A DNA stretch of 64,000 nt. Source: DATARH01 sp963847345. GTDB taxonomy: Bacteria > Pseudomonadota > Alphaproteobacteria > ATCC43930 > CGMCC-115725. The notes beneath the pieces are model-generated. The model searched no databases and was not told the DNA's origin. It worked only from the letters and a program-made list of their open reading frames with translations. The position numbers were made by a program, and so were the translations under genes. Positions within the stretch are counted from its first letter, which is position 1; the number at the start of each line of letters is the position of its first letter. Where the stretch lies: positions 113,112 through 177,111 of the forward strand of contig CAWJZU010000011.1 of NCBI GenBank assembly GCA_963847345.1, given 5' to 3'. Positions 28,284-38,415 of the stretch are shown here, piece by piece.

Positions 28284-28910
28284 CTATGGAACATTCGCGA
28301 GCGGTTCGTTACCGGCATGCGCCTGTACGTCGCCCGAGATCTGGCCGCCGCACTCGATCTCGATCTGGCCGTATCGGATCGTGCCGGAAACCCGTCCAGT
28401 GGCGCGGATCAACAGCCGCTTGCGCACCGTCAGATTGCCCTCGAAGCGGCCGCGCACCTCGATCTCGTCGATCGTCGCCGAGCCCTTGAACAGACCCGAT
28501 TCGGCCAGATCGACCTCGTTGCAGTTCTGCAGATTGGCTTCGACGCTGCCTTCGATGACCAGCCTGTCGCAGGAGTTTATCTCGCCCGAGAGCGTGATCT
28601 CACGGCCGACGATCAGTTTGCGCAGATCGGCATCGTTGCGCCGCGGCGGCGCCAGCGGACCTCCCGCAGGTGCACTCGCTGACAGGGAAGCGGCCGGGCG
28701 CGGACCGGGATCGGCGGGCCGCGGCGGCTCGGCGAGGCGCGCCGCGAGCGGGGCCGGTGAGGGAGGACGGGCGACCGGCGCCACCATCGTACTCTGTCCG
28801 GACGGGTTCGGTCCGGATTGGTTGCCGGAGGGCTTCTTCGGAATGCCCAGATCGTCAGGTGCGTCGGACATCTTGCGGTCCTCTGTCTCGGTTCTTTTCC
28901 GGCCGAACAT
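28284..28910 (-). CDS. Bactofilin-family cytoskeletal protein
   Basis: The central part (LIVGREITLSGEINSCDRLV, IEGSVEANLQNCNEVDL, GSATIDEIEVRGRFEGNLTV, GRVSGTIRYGQIEIECGGQI) is a run of short beta repeats forming the bactofilin right-handed beta helix. Flanks are Pro-rich and disordered, as usual. I prefer the start MFGRKRTETEDRK at 28910, since many bactofilins open with a similar basic Phe-containing peptide. An ATG at 28925 and a downstream Met (MSDAPDDLG) are alternatives, and none has a strong ribosome site. Bactofilins polymerise without nucleotide and organise the envelope. Confidence 0.87.
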   Translation of the reverse strand: MFGRKRTETEDRKMSDAPDDLGIPKKPSGNQSGPNPSGQSTMVAPVARPPSPAPLAARLAEPPRPADPGPRPAASLSASAPAGGPLAPPRRNDADLRKLIVGREITLSGEINSCDRLVIEGSVEANLQNCNEVDLAESGLFKGSATIDEIEVRGRFEGNLTVRKRLLIRATGRVSGTIRYGQIEIECGGQISGDVQAHAGNEPLANVP

Positions 28911-29008
28911 GGAGGCGGGTTCCATCAATTGCAGGCAAGTTGCGGGGCGGGCTCGATGCGAACCGGCTGGCTCGCCGTTCTCCCGATCGTAACGGAAACC
29001 GGCTCGGA

Positions 29009-29692
29009 TCAGGAAACCGTAAGTCGCGGGTCGGGTACTCGCATCCGGGCCATGAGATGCACCATGAAGGCGGTCGCGATCACGGCGGCGACCAGGTTGA
29101 CGAACGGGATCGCGAACAACCCGGCGATTACGACGCCGGCGACGAACACACGCCCGGCGACGCTCCTGCGCGCCGCCCGGGCGGCGATCGGGTCGAGCCG
29201 TCGCAACGCGACCACCTCGAAATATTCGCGCCCAAAAAGGTATCCGTTGATGCCGAGAAACACAAAAAGATTTATGCCCGGCGCCAATATGTACACCGGC
29301 AAGGCAAGCAGATTGAGCAGCAGCGTCAGCCCCATCAGGCGCACGGTCGTGGCGACAGCTTCGGCAGTCGAGGTATGGCGGACGGGGCCACTTCCGGGAT
29401 AGTGCTGCGCCTCGACCGCCGCCGCAATTCGCTCAAGGAAAAATCCCATCACGATCGTCACGACGATCGGAAACAGCAGCCAGCTCAGGACCAGAACCGC
29501 CAGGCCGCCCAGGATGTCGACCAGCCAATTGAGCGGTCCCCATTCGAACAGTGCCGTGCGGGCCAACAGGATCGCGACCGCGGTCCACAACAGCATGAAA
29601 GTCGCCACGGCCAGCGCGAGGCCGAGCGCGGTCAACCGGCGCACCGCGGGAGCCGACAAATCGTCAAACGCACGCAACAGGGCGGGGATCAT
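29009..29692 (-). CDS. EI24/CysZ-like multi-pass membrane protein
   Basis: 227 residues with about four to five hydrophobic segments: LGLALAVATFMLLWTAVAIL, ILGGLAVLVLSWLLFPIVV, LMGLTLLLNLLALPVYIL and VFVAGVVIAGLFAIPFVNLV. The pattern GPLNWLVDILGG..FPIVVTIVMGFF and GINGYLFGREYFEVVALRR is characteristic of the EI24 domain family. This family includes CysZ, a sulfate permease. No cysteine genes are adjacent, so transport specificity is not assigned. Confidence 0.82.
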   Translation of the reverse strand: MIPALLRAFDDLSAPAVRRLTALGLALAVATFMLLWTAVAILLARTALFEWGPLNWLVDILGGLAVLVLSWLLFPIVVTIVMGFFLERIAAAVEAQHYPGSGPVRHTSTAEAVATTVRLMGLTLLLNLLALPVYILAPGINLFVFLGINGYLFGREYFEVVALRRLDPIAARAARRSVAGRVFVAGVVIAGLFAIPFVNLVAAVIATAFMVHLMARMRVPDPRLTVS

Positions 29693-29819
29693 CGCGACAG
29701 GCTTCTACCGCTAAGACCGACCCCGGCCAATTCCGAATCGGGCGGACTCTTGCGAAGCGTCGGCCAGGTGGCCTATATGGGAGCGGTTGCCGCCATTTCC
29801 GCGCTGGAGGCGGCTCTGA

Positions 29820-29894
29820 TCCCCGGTAGCTCAGTGGTAGAGCAAGCGGCTGTTAACCGCTGGGTCGCTGGTTCGAATCCGGCCCGGGGAGCCA
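29820..29894 (+). tRNA. tRNA-Asn (GTT), CCA encoded
   Basis: The acceptor arms TCCCCGG and CCGGGGA pair, with discriminator G and encoded CCA. The D arm is GCTCAGTGGTAGAGC. The anticodon stem AGCGG/CCGCT encloses CTGTTAA, anticodon GTT. The T arm is GCTGG-TTCGAAT-CCGGC. All helices close. It is intact and lies 76 bp from the end of a broken serine recombinase, which suggests an integration hotspot. Confidence 0.97.
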
Positions 29895-29970
29895 AATCTC
29901 GGTTTTGACCGAACTGTCATCGCCTCCCGCCTTAGTGCGGGAGGCGAGGGCGGTGGTATCCGCAAGTAGA

Positions 29971-31460
29971 TCAAAGGGTTCGAGGAAGGTAGCGACGCAC
30001 CTCCCCATGCTCCCACGAGCAGTTCGAAAGTAGGAAATTGAGCAGGCGGCGCTTCTCGCGCGCGGTGCTGGCGTTCGAACAGGGCCTGGGCGTTGCGGGC
30101 GAGTTCGAGAATCTGCACGCCCTCGTCCATGTAGGACTGCTCGGCCTCCTGGTGGCGGTCAATGTCGCGCTGGCAGCGCGCCTGTTCCTCACGCCAATGC
30201 CCGGCCATCTTGTCGTAAAAATCGCCGCCGATCTTCCCGTCAAGCTTGTCGATGTACATTGCCTCGATGCGGGCCTGGAGGCGATCGTATTCCGCGCGGA
30301 GCCGCCTAATCGCCTCCTCGTGCTCGCGCCGCTCGTCGGCGTGACTGGCATGAAGTGCTTCGCGAACCCACTCCAGCACCTCGTCGTCGAAGCGCAGCCG
30401 CGCCTAGCAGCTGGGTGAACTGCGCCTCCAGTAATTCCTCACGGACATACTTCTTTCGGCAGGAGGCAGGCTCGCCCCGGCATTTGTCCGCATATCCGGT
30501 GCAATGATAGTAGATGTATTTCTGCTTCTTGATCTCACCGACCACCGCGCAGCCGCATTTGGTGCAGACGATCAAGCCCGAGAAGGCGAAATCATGGGAT
30601 ACGCGGCGGAGCTTCTTGGCGGAGCGGCCGTCGAGCACGCCCTGCACCCGCTCCCACAACTCGACTGACACCAGCGCGTCGTGCCGCCCCTGGTAGAGCT
30701 TCCCATTCCACTCGAACCGGCCGGCATAGAGCCGGTTACGCAGGATCGCATGGATTGTACTCACCGGCACCTTGGTCCCGCTCTTGCGATGGACGAGGCC
30801 GGCATCTCGCGCCATTCGCGCGACCTCTTTCAAGCGAATACTGTCCAGTGCCATACCACTCGAACAGCTTGATCAGGATGGGCGCACATCGTTGGATCCG
30901 GAGGCGATGATTTTCTTGCCGTGCGGACCGGCGACATTACGGTAGCCGAGTGGCGACTGGGTCGGCCAGATACCCTGCTCGGCCTTTTCCTGCATGCCTT
31001 TCCGCGTTTCCTCGGAAAGATTGTCGATGTAGTTCTTTGCCATCAGCACCTTGATGCCGTGCATGAACTTTTCCGAGGACCGCGAGTCGCGCGAGAGCAC
31101 CACGCCTTCCTTGGGGAAGTGGATCTCGACATCAAGTTCGTCGACAGTCACCCAGTCCTTGAGGTTGCGGTAGAGCCGGTCCGTCTTCTCGACAAGCAGC
31201 ACGCGCACGGAAGCGTGGCTCCTGAGATAGCCGATCATCTCGCCGAAGGCGGTGCGCCCGGTCTGCTTGGCGGTTTCCACGTCCACATATTCCTGGAGGA
31301 CGGCAATGCCCTGCGCCGCCGCGTATTCCTTCAGGAGCTTCAACTGCGCCGGGATCGAGAAGCCTTCCTTCTCCTGCTCCTTCGAGGAGACGCGGGCGTA
31401 GATTATGGCCTGCTTGCGGTCGGACACGATGGAGGATGCAGTTGGTAAGATTTTGAGCAT
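29971..31460 (-). pseudogene. Large serine recombinase, multiply frameshifted
   Basis: The start is probably ATG 31460 (MLKILPTASSIVSDRKQ). The resolvase domain reads AIIYARVSSKEQEKEGFSIP with the catalytic Ser in ARVSS, and ASVRVLLVEKTDRLYRNLKD. After a break near 30880 the recombinase domain follows: LKEVARMARDAGLVHRKSGT, STIHAILRNRLYAGRFEWNG, and a zinc ribbon (IVCTKCGCAVVGE). Further breaks occur near 30850, 30410 and 30045. The tail has a coiled coil (EHEEAIRRLRAEYDRLQARI) and ends WEHGEVRRYLPRTL at 29971. At least four indels make it inactive. It points toward the tRNA-Asn. Confidence 0.83.
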
Positions 31461-31612
31461 ATTGTCCAGTGTATAGTGTACAGCTGGCGGCTTGCAAGTG
31501 GCGAGTTTAGCGGTGCTGTGCCCGAGGGACATCGCCGGTCGATCGTTGCTGGGAAAATGGTTCCGATGGCTGCCGCCCGATCGCATCTCGACCCGCCAAG
31601 GTCAACGCAGCC

Positions 31613-31761
31613 GGTTCAACCCCGCGCCCGCGGGGAACACGGCGGCGGCGAATTGGCGCGTGACCGAGTATCGCTTCATTCCCCGCGCCCGCGGGGAATC
31701 TTTGACTGTCATGGCGCGTGCGCGCGACTGCACGGTTCATCCCCGCGCCCGCGGGGAACAC
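31613..31761. CRISPR. Orphan type I-E CRISPR remnant: three repeats, two 32-bp spacers
   Basis: Repeats at 31613-31640, 31673-31701 and 31734-31761 share the core CCCCGCGCCCGCGGGGAA, whose start recurs at 31620, 31681 and 31741 (61 and 60 bp apart). Repeats 1 and 3 begin GGTTCA and end GAACAC, the classical I-E repeat. The middle one has substitutions at both edges. Spacers at 31641-31672 and 31702-31733 are each exactly 32 bp and unrelated. I see no fourth repeat on either side and no cas gene in the window. Translated frames here (PRARGEH-like) are artefacts. Confidence 0.88.
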
Positions 31762-32053
31762 GAAACAGTGTCTCGTCTGCTGCGTCTGGCACGGGGATAC
31801 AACGATGGTCGAGTCCAGGTAGCGTAGCACGTCGACGATTGTTGCTCTCGCTGATGCGGCGACCACTGTTCCGCCACGGTCACGTAGCTCTCCGGGAATT
31901 CGGTAACGGGCAGCTCGCGGCACAGTCGGGTACGGGTCCTTTCGGTCGCCCTGACCCAGGAAGGGTGAGGCAAAGTGTCCAGGGCTTGATACAAAAACGA
32001 GCGTTCTTCTTTTGGGGCCGGGCGTCGTCGTTCCGATCATTTTGCGAAACGGA
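31762..32053. other. Spacer between the CRISPR remnant and the next island gene
   Basis: Only short frames cross this stretch on the minus strand. One reads ALDTLPHPSWVRATERTRTR and might be a gene remnant, but I recognise no cas or leader motif. Confidence 0.4.
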
Positions 32054-32865
32054 TCAGCCCTCGACCGTTCCCTGCCGCAGGTCCTTGAGCCGCAGCAGCA
32101 TGGTCAGCATCCGTTCGAGCTTGCGGTCGAGATGGACCTCGTAGCGCCCGAGCCGCTCCAGCTTGTAGGGGTCGAGCGCCTCGCCGAAAGCCTGCTCGCG
32201 GATCAGCGGACGGTGGGCCAGCTCCTTTTTCCGTGTCTCGAACCAGGGCAGCACCTCGTTCTCCAGGAAGCGCCGTAGGCCCGCTTCATCGGCGGTGGCG
32301 GGTTCCTCGCCTCTGTCCAGGTCGGCCGGATCGCGCGCCAGGATGTCCGCCCACCACTCGCGCGTATCCTCGCGCAGCGCCGCGAGCGCGGCCTCGTACC
32401 GGTCATTGCGCAACGAGCCCAAGATGTTCGAGGGCGCGGCGGGTCATCGCCTCGTCCTCCTCCAAATCCCGCATGTCCTCCTCCGTGTCGGCGTCGGTGG
32501 CGCGGACGGCATTGGTGACGCGCTCGGACTCGCCTGCGTCATGGAGGTGGGCGAGCGCCACCTTCACGGTCTTGCGGTAGGAGGCAAAGGTGTCGTCGAG
32601 CCCGCGCCGGTGGGCGGCGGCTTCGGCCAGGCGCAGCCGGCGCTTGCGCCACAAGATGCCGGCCAGTTCCTCGACCAGATGCTCCTCGGTCGGTCCTTGC
32701 GGCGCGTGTTCGGCAACGAGCGCGGCGACCAGGGTCTTGGTATTCCTCCGCGTCCTCCCACGGCAGCACGGTGTAGCGGGACAGCACGCCATGGCGCAGC
32801 GCATTGAAGCGGGTGATCGCGGTGCCGGCGGTCTCAACTGGCACCGCGGGTTCCGTGTTGCTCAT
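32054..32865 (-). pseudogene. Island-associated hypothetical protein (RFNALRHG type), two frameshifts
   Basis: The start is ATG 32865 after AAGGAGC, overlapping the upstream stop as ATGA. The protein opens MSNTEPAVPVETAGTAITRF and NALRHGVLSRYTVLPWEDAE. A break near 32745 leads to TLVAALVAEHAPQGPTEEHL and LAGILWRKRRLRLAEAAAHR. A second break near 32420 leads to LRNDRYEAALAALREDTREW and the end at 32054. The N-terminal NALRHG..LPGEDP-like block recurs in many alphaproteobacterial genomic islands. Function is unknown; it is helical and charged. Confidence 0.65.
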
Positions 32866-33537
32866 TGCCAATAGCTCCTTCTGCGATTGGACTGTCTCCG
32901 GTTGAGATTGTTGATCTGCGACAGCAGGCGTTCGGTTCGAATGGCGAAGGCTTCCTCCGCCTCCGTCTCGGCCTCGAAGGTGCGGTTGAAGAGGCGCTTG
33001 TAGGTCCGCCGCCACATGCCTTTCGGCTTTGGCGGGAACAGTGCGGCCATGCCGGGATCGCCGCCGAGGCGCTGTCTGATTTTGTTCGCGCGACGAAAGG
33101 CGCGATCCCACCTATCCTCGCTCTGGCTGGCGTGGGCGAGCCGGTGGCAATGCCGGCACAGGAAATAGCGCCCCGACAAGTGCAGCTTGGCGACGCGCCG
33201 CCCGCAGGCGACACCGTTCACCACGCCGGGACAGATGAAATAGGGCCGCGCGCCCCCGTAGCGGCAGGCGACGTGAACGATGCGGACGGTCTCGGTCACG
33301 TCCTCCCAGTCACCGCCGCCGAGGCGTATTCGATAGGTGAGTTGCATCCGGTCGGCTTTCGGCGCGCAGACTGATCGACGCGACCCGCTCGCCGTCGCGC
33401 GTCCATTGCCAGCCGCCGACCCAGCCGGCGCGCAGGCAGCCCTCGCGGTGCAGTCGGTTCACATCGAGCGAGCGGCAGGCTTCTACCGTGTCGCGCCCCG
33501 ATCCGCGCGGACGTCCCGATCCGATGCCGCCCATCAT
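32862..33537 (-). pseudogene. Zinc-ribbon hypothetical protein (GGIGSGRP type), one frameshift
   Basis: Two adjacent ATGs at 33537 and 33534 follow CGGGAG. The protein begins MGGIGSGRPRGSGRDTVEAC and SLDVNRLHREGCLRAGWVGG, typical of a family found in rhizobial islands. One extra G near 33345 breaks the frame after SLRAESRP; it resumes as MQLTYRIRLGGGDWEDVTET. Four cysteines in YFICPGVVNGVACGRRVAKL and FLCRHCHRLAHASQ form a zinc ribbon. Relatives are unnamed. It is coupled to the next gene by a 4-bp overlap. Confidence 0.7.
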
Positions 33538-33742
33538 GCGCTCCCGTTTTTCCCGAAATCGTTTGGCAAGTTCGCCGGCGCCACGATCCCCATCGTGGCC
33601 AGCGCGGCTATCGCCTCGGCCTTCCGCCCGGCGTACCAGGCGGAGGAGCAACCCGAATGCAGCCAAACTCGGCCGGCCTTCCGATTCCAACGGGCAGTAA
33701 GGCGATCATGCGGGTACTCGCCGCCGCCACAGGCCGAAACAG

Positions 33743-34084
33743 CTACCCGGCGGCGAATAGGCCGGGATTCCGATTCAGCCATTCGGATAAGCACCATTCG
33801 AATGCGAGCCGCGGCTTGGCGGCGTACGTCAGCCCGGCATCGGGTTCGGCCGTCCCGGCGCTGCTCGTCGAAAAAGAGCTCGCCATTCCTCGGCAGACCA
33901 GCCGCAATAACGGACCCGCAGCCCACGTCGCAGCAGCGTCGACGACGCCGGCCTTGTGCCGCCGCAGCATGTCGAGAACAGCGAATGGTGGCTCCGAAGG
34001 CGCCTCCAGCACCAGATCGTTCCCGTCGAATGAAAGATCGATGCCGGCCGCGTGAGCCATCTGCAGGGCCTCGGCTGCGCTCAT
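33743..34084 (-). pseudogene. Island hypothetical protein (MSAAEAL type), internally frameshifted
   Basis: The N-terminus MSAAEALQMAHAAGIDLSFD and LVLEAPSEPPFAVLDMLRRH and the C-terminus FEWCLSEWLNRNP match a small protein family seen next to integrase genes in alphaproteobacteria. The middle segment GWSAEEWRALF is in another frame, which implies a pair of compensating indels around 33870-33930. Function unknown. Confidence 0.55.
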
Positions 34085-34154
34085 GGTGCTTGCGCTCCGG
34101 AGCCGAGTGAGGGCCGACGCAAATTAATGAGGACCGGGCCGGAAGCGGCCGCGG

Positions 34155-34724
34155 GTTTCCCCTGTTTCCCCACATTCCCCGATCCGGCCCGATCGAGGCG
34201 CTTATCCCGGGGAATGTGGGGAATGCGGGGATGTGCATCTCGGTCGTGGCCGGGGCCAATTCTTTTTCGGCTGCCGCCACTTGCCCAGCTCCGACGCTCG
34301 GCCACAGCAAGCGCAATTCCTCGTAACGGCTGGCGACGTGCCCCTTGCCGAGCACTCGATCGCGGCGCCGACGGTCCTGCTTTGGGTGGAAAGACCCTGT
34401 CGCCGCCATCGCTTGCGACGGAAACATCCCCGTGTTTCCCCACATTCCCTCGATCCGGCGTGCTCCGCATGCCCGTTCCGGGGAATATGGGGAAAGCGGG
34501 GGATGTGAAGCTCGGTCCCGGCCGGGGCGAACGTCTTTTTGACTGCCACTCCTCGCCCGGAGCCCAACAACGCCGCGTGGCTGGCCGCGAGGGTCCTTGA
34601 TGATTCCGAAGCTGCTCAAAACCGAGCCCTCCAGCGCGGCGCTTCTTGTTCTGCGTCGGACGGAAAAACATCGTCGCCGCCGTCATTGACGGCCGAAGCA
34701 TTCCCCTCTTTCCCCACATTCCCC
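34155..34724. repeat. Tandem array of about 270-bp units, each headed by a TTTCCCCACATTCCC hairpin
   Basis: TTTCCCCACATTCCC recurs near 34164, 34435 and 34708, about 270 bp apart. In the first two units it is followed 30-40 bp later by its complement: GGGGAATGTGGGGAATG near 34209, and GGGGAATATGGGGAAAG near 34480. Each pair gives a stem of about 20 bp. Between hairpins the units share CTCGGTC..GGCCGGGG, a TCTTTTT run and GTCGCCGCC. The third copy overlaps the 3' end of the ATPase gene. The unit spacing changes reading frame, arguing against a coding repeat. Confidence 0.72.
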
Positions 34725-37700
34725 GACCCGGCTCCGGCCGGGCGACGGGACACCTCGATCCGGTAGGTGTTTTCGTTGTGGCCTGGGGACTTGCGCAATG
34801 TAGCGACCTGCCGGCCGTCGCCGATCCACGCGGGCCGGCCGACAAGGCGCTTCTGGAACAGCTTTCCGATGCTGTGCGCGGTTGGCCGATCCAACCGTTT
34901 ACCGACCAGCTCGCCCAACGCGTCGGCGAGGGTTTCGGCCCGGATCCTTTTTTCGTCATCGTCGCGCGTTGGCGTTGACCACCCGATCTTCGGCTCGATC
35001 GTCATGGCCTTGACCACGTCGCGCGCGATGAAGCTGCTCCCGCCCCAGATTTCCTGCAGGACGCTCAGCGCCGCCGATGCGGCGGTCGCCTCTTCGTCGC
35101 CGATCTCGCCGGCGCGCATCAGTTCGGTGCAATCGACCGTCACGCCGATCAGACCGGCGGCATGTTCCATCGGCCAACCGACCAGGCTCCACCAGGTCTT
35201 AAACCGGGTTTTCGCTTCCTGTTTCCGAGGGCGGGCCAAGGCTCCGGCGATCAGCAGCGTGTAGAGGGCGCGAACGATCTTCGGCCGGTTCGCCTGCGTC
35301 CAGGCCAACGGATCGGCATGGACGAAGGGGCGGTTCTCCGGGTCCGGGCGGTTGACGTTGAGCGCCAGGATCAGCGACCGGCTCGCCATGTCGCCGCGCG
35401 GCGTAATCGAATTGCCGGTGAAGATCTGGACGGTGGTCGACGGCACTGATTTCCACGCCGGAAACACCCAGCACGCGATCCGAGATTTCCGCCGCCGTGA
35501 GAGCCGCTTCGATATGCGGGCAGGAAATCGCCGCGCCTCGGGCGATGTTGTCCCAGGCGAGGCACGCCACGCCCTGGCGCAGATAGGCGAACAGCGCCTT
35601 CTTGCGCTCCTCTCCGTTCTCGGACCAAGCGGCGGCCGCTGCGCGACGACCCAGCGCTGCTAGCGTGATCATGTTAACCAGCGTGGTCTTGCCGCCGCCG
35701 CGCTGTCCGGCGGTGGCAAAGAAGGCGGGCCGCTCCGGAAGCAGGGCTCGTTCAATCAGCGTCATTGCCAGCATGATCGCGATCGCTTTGCCGACCGGGT
35801 CCAGCGCGACATCGACCAGCCACTCGTCGAACAGAAAACCTACAGCCTCGCGGACGGCCTGGTCTGTCGGCGGTTCCGTCAGAACACAGGCCCGAAGAAG
35901 CGGGTCGATGCGATGGACCAGCCCGGTGCCGCGATCGAGGCCGACGCCGTCAATGACGTTCCCCGAAAGCGGGACGAGCGGAGCCGTGTTGATTGCCCGC
36001 ACCACGGGAATGGTGCTCGCCGGGAACTGCATTAGGGCGTCGATATACGGCCTCGGCAACGCAGCGAAATAGCATTTCTTATCGGTCTCGACGGTCCAAC
36101 CGATGTACCGTTCGAGCAGCAACTCGGTACAAGTGGGCGTCAGTCGCACCAGACCCGGCTCGGCCGGCGCCTTCATCACCTCGGTATCGCCGCTCTCATC
36201 ATTGACACCGTCGGCGGTCAGGGTGTGAAGAGCCCAAGGTTCGCGAACGCGTACTTCAACCAGATCACCCGAAACGTTGCGCGTCGGCGGCTCTTCCCGC
36301 GGGTCGGCCCCGAGCACCTGGTCCAGGAAGGTCACGATTGGCGTTAATTCACCGTCGGGCTCCGGCCGCGGGCGAAGGATCCTGCCTTTTGCCCTCTGCG
36401 ACGTCGCCGCTTTGCGCTGGGCCCGGTCTCGTTCTCGGCGCTCCTTGGTGATCCGCGCCATCACAGCGCGCACGCCGATCCCGGCAACCTTGGCGACAGT
36501 CGCGGCGAAATCGGCGAGTTCATCGGCCTCCAACTCGCTGTTGGCCAGAATCGCCATCGCGAAATCCACGATGGCGTCGACCGGGGCCCCTTTCAATGCG
36601 GCCTTGGCCGACCGCAGATCGTGGCGGAGGAGATAGATCCCGAGGCCGTGGGCGAAGCTGTGAATGAACAGGCCGCCATCGTCGGCCCGCATGACTTTGG
36701 CCTTGCAACGGCCGTAGTCGACGCCTTCCAACGGGTCGGCCAGCGTCTCGCCGATGTATCGATCGGGGTCCGCGAGAACATCGGCGACGGTCACCGTGCC
36801 CAGATGATCGAATTCGAGTTCGAGGTACGGCAGCAAAACGCCGCGATGGCGTGCCGTGACCAGCCGCAGCGCCGAGACAAGTGGCATGCCGAACTTCGCT
36901 GATATTTTATCGGCGAGCGTTCGATCGTGCCGGGTGCGCACTTCAGCCGCCGCTCTGCCGAGAACTTCGGCGCTGGCGGCCTTGGCTTCTTCGACGCGGT
37001 GTCGATCGTATTCCGTGAGCCAAGGCACGACGAGGCCGGTGTCGATCGCCTCGCCCTCGAATGCTTCGGGGATGCGTTTCGACGCGTCCTGTGCCAATGG
37101 CGGCTCGATAATCGGCGCGCCCTCGAAGCACAGCCGCTCGCCATAGGCGACCATGCGATCGACCAGCGAGCGATCGAGCAACTGCCCGGCGTTGCCGATC
37201 AGGTGCCACCCGAGCCCGTGCAGCCAGCATCGCTCATGCAGGTCCCGCAGGAAGCGCTCGATATCACCGGCGTCTTGGGTCAGAACATAAATATGGGCAC
37301 CGCCGCTGCCACCGAACTGCTCGCCAGTGTCGGTCCGGAACAATCCGGCGCTCGTGCTGGCGCGCGACACCCGAGCCGCTCGTTGCAAGCCCGGGCGCCA
37401 CGGACAAGAGCGCGTTCCACATTCCGCCGGCCGCTTCGATCGCGGTCGCGACATTGGGCGGCATGCCCTTGCGGTCGAAGTCGATCAGACGCCCAACCCG
37501 GCGATCCCGGAACATAATCGATGAAGTCCCGGGTGCGCGCGATGGCGCCGGCGTTTTCCTTCAGCTTCTTTTCAGTCGTGATCGCCACCGAATCCGGAAG
37601 TCCGGCCTTCAAGGAGCCCAGCGCGATAGCCTGGTCGGAACGGCATGACGTGATCAGGGTCGCGAGGTCGCCCGCCGTTGCAGCGATGGCTCGGCTCGCG

Positions 37701-37825
37701 GTGCCTCGAACCATCAAGCAATTGGATCCGTCGCTGCGCACCGTTCCCGTCTCGTCCAGAGAGATGCGCTTCGACATCAACGGATCGGCACCGCGCTTCG
37801 TTATGACCGTGATTTCCGGTGTCAT
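34616..37825 (-). pseudogene. Large mobile-element ATPase (primase/helicase-like), several frameshifts
   Basis: I place the start at ATG 37825 (MTPEITVITKRGADPLMSKR). The pieces are 37825 to about 37490, then GRLIDFDRKGMPPNVATAIE to about 37390, then STSAGLFRTDTGEQFGGSGG to about 35460, then WKSVPSTTVQIFTGNSITPR to 34616. The third part contains a Walker A (ATAGQRGGGKTTLVNMITL) and a Walker B-like ACLAWDNIARG. The overall layout, ending in LRKSPGHNENTYRIEVSRR, fits the DNA primase/helicase-like ATPases of integrative elements. Repaired length is about 1,070 residues. At least three indels are present. The exact family needs a profile search. Confidence 0.65.
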
Positions 37826-38059
37826 GACTGCCGCGCTCCCTCCGCGGAAGCCATCGCGCGCGTTCGTATTGTTCGCCGGAGTGCGCAGCTCGGCGCGGGA
37901 CCATTCGGCTAGCACCGAGAAAAAGCCCACGAAATTCGCGGCGATCTGCCGGGCGTCTTCGCGGCTGAGATCGCGACCGACACGCGGTTGCCAGACCTCC
38001 CGCGTCCGGCGGATCAGGTCATCTTTGAGGTTGTCGTTTACGGTGTGAGATGGCTTCAC
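37826..38059 (-). CDS. Small helical island protein, C-terminal end uncertain
   Basis: From GTG 38059 the frame reads KPSHTVNDNLKDDLIRRTRE and WQPRVGRDLSREDARQIAAN, then FVGFFSVLAEWSRAE. This matches a small helical family often placed beside recombinase or replication genes in alphaproteobacterial islands. No stop precedes the ATPase start in this frame, so a stop has been lost or the two are fused. Function unknown. Confidence 0.5.
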
Positions 38060-38196
38060 CGAAGACCTCACGGGCGGCTCCTCGCCGTTCCGTGCTCCTG
38101 GTCTCCGGTCTCGGAATCCCACCGATAACGTCGGACCGCGATATGATTTGCATATCCGGCGTCCCCGTCCCAGGGATCGCCGCTTTCAACGCCGCT

Positions 38197-38415
38197 TCAG
38201 CGCGGCAGGTCTTCCTCTGGAATGGTGAACTTGTGGGCCTTGCCGGCGCGAATCACGAGATGGCGTTTCCTGCCGCTTCCGAGCTCGCAAGTAATGGAGT
38301 AATCGAAAAAGCCGTGACGTAGCCCTTCCATCACTACGGTTTCCAGATGTGCGAGGGCATCAGCCAATTGGCCGTGATGCGCGCGAGCAGTCGCAAAAAT
38401 CGGAGCCTCAGGCAT
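38197..38415 (-). CDS. Small hypothetical protein
   Basis: 72 residues, MPEAPIFATARAHHGQLADA, ending KAHKFTIPEEDLPR. It overlaps the upstream DUF5659-like gene by 8 bp and is therefore probably coupled to it. No domain recognised. Confidence 0.5.
   Translation of the reverse strand: MPEAPIFATARAHHGQLADALAHLETVVMEGLRHGFFDYSITCELGSGRKRHLVIRAGKAHKFTIPEEDLPR

Noticed and set aside
29831..30379. Recombinase C-terminal frame continuing through the tRNA
   Set aside because: The conserved recombinase ending is in another frame and stops at 29971. A protein over the tRNA-Asn is implausible.
31476..32144. Frames with repeated PRARGEH-like motifs
   Set aside because: These are translations of the CRISPR repeats, not a protein.
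33534..34619. 361-codon minus-strand frame across the hairpin array
   Set aside because: Composition is low complexity from the repeats, and the frame changes between units. The parts with known similarity belong to the smaller gene at 33743-34084.
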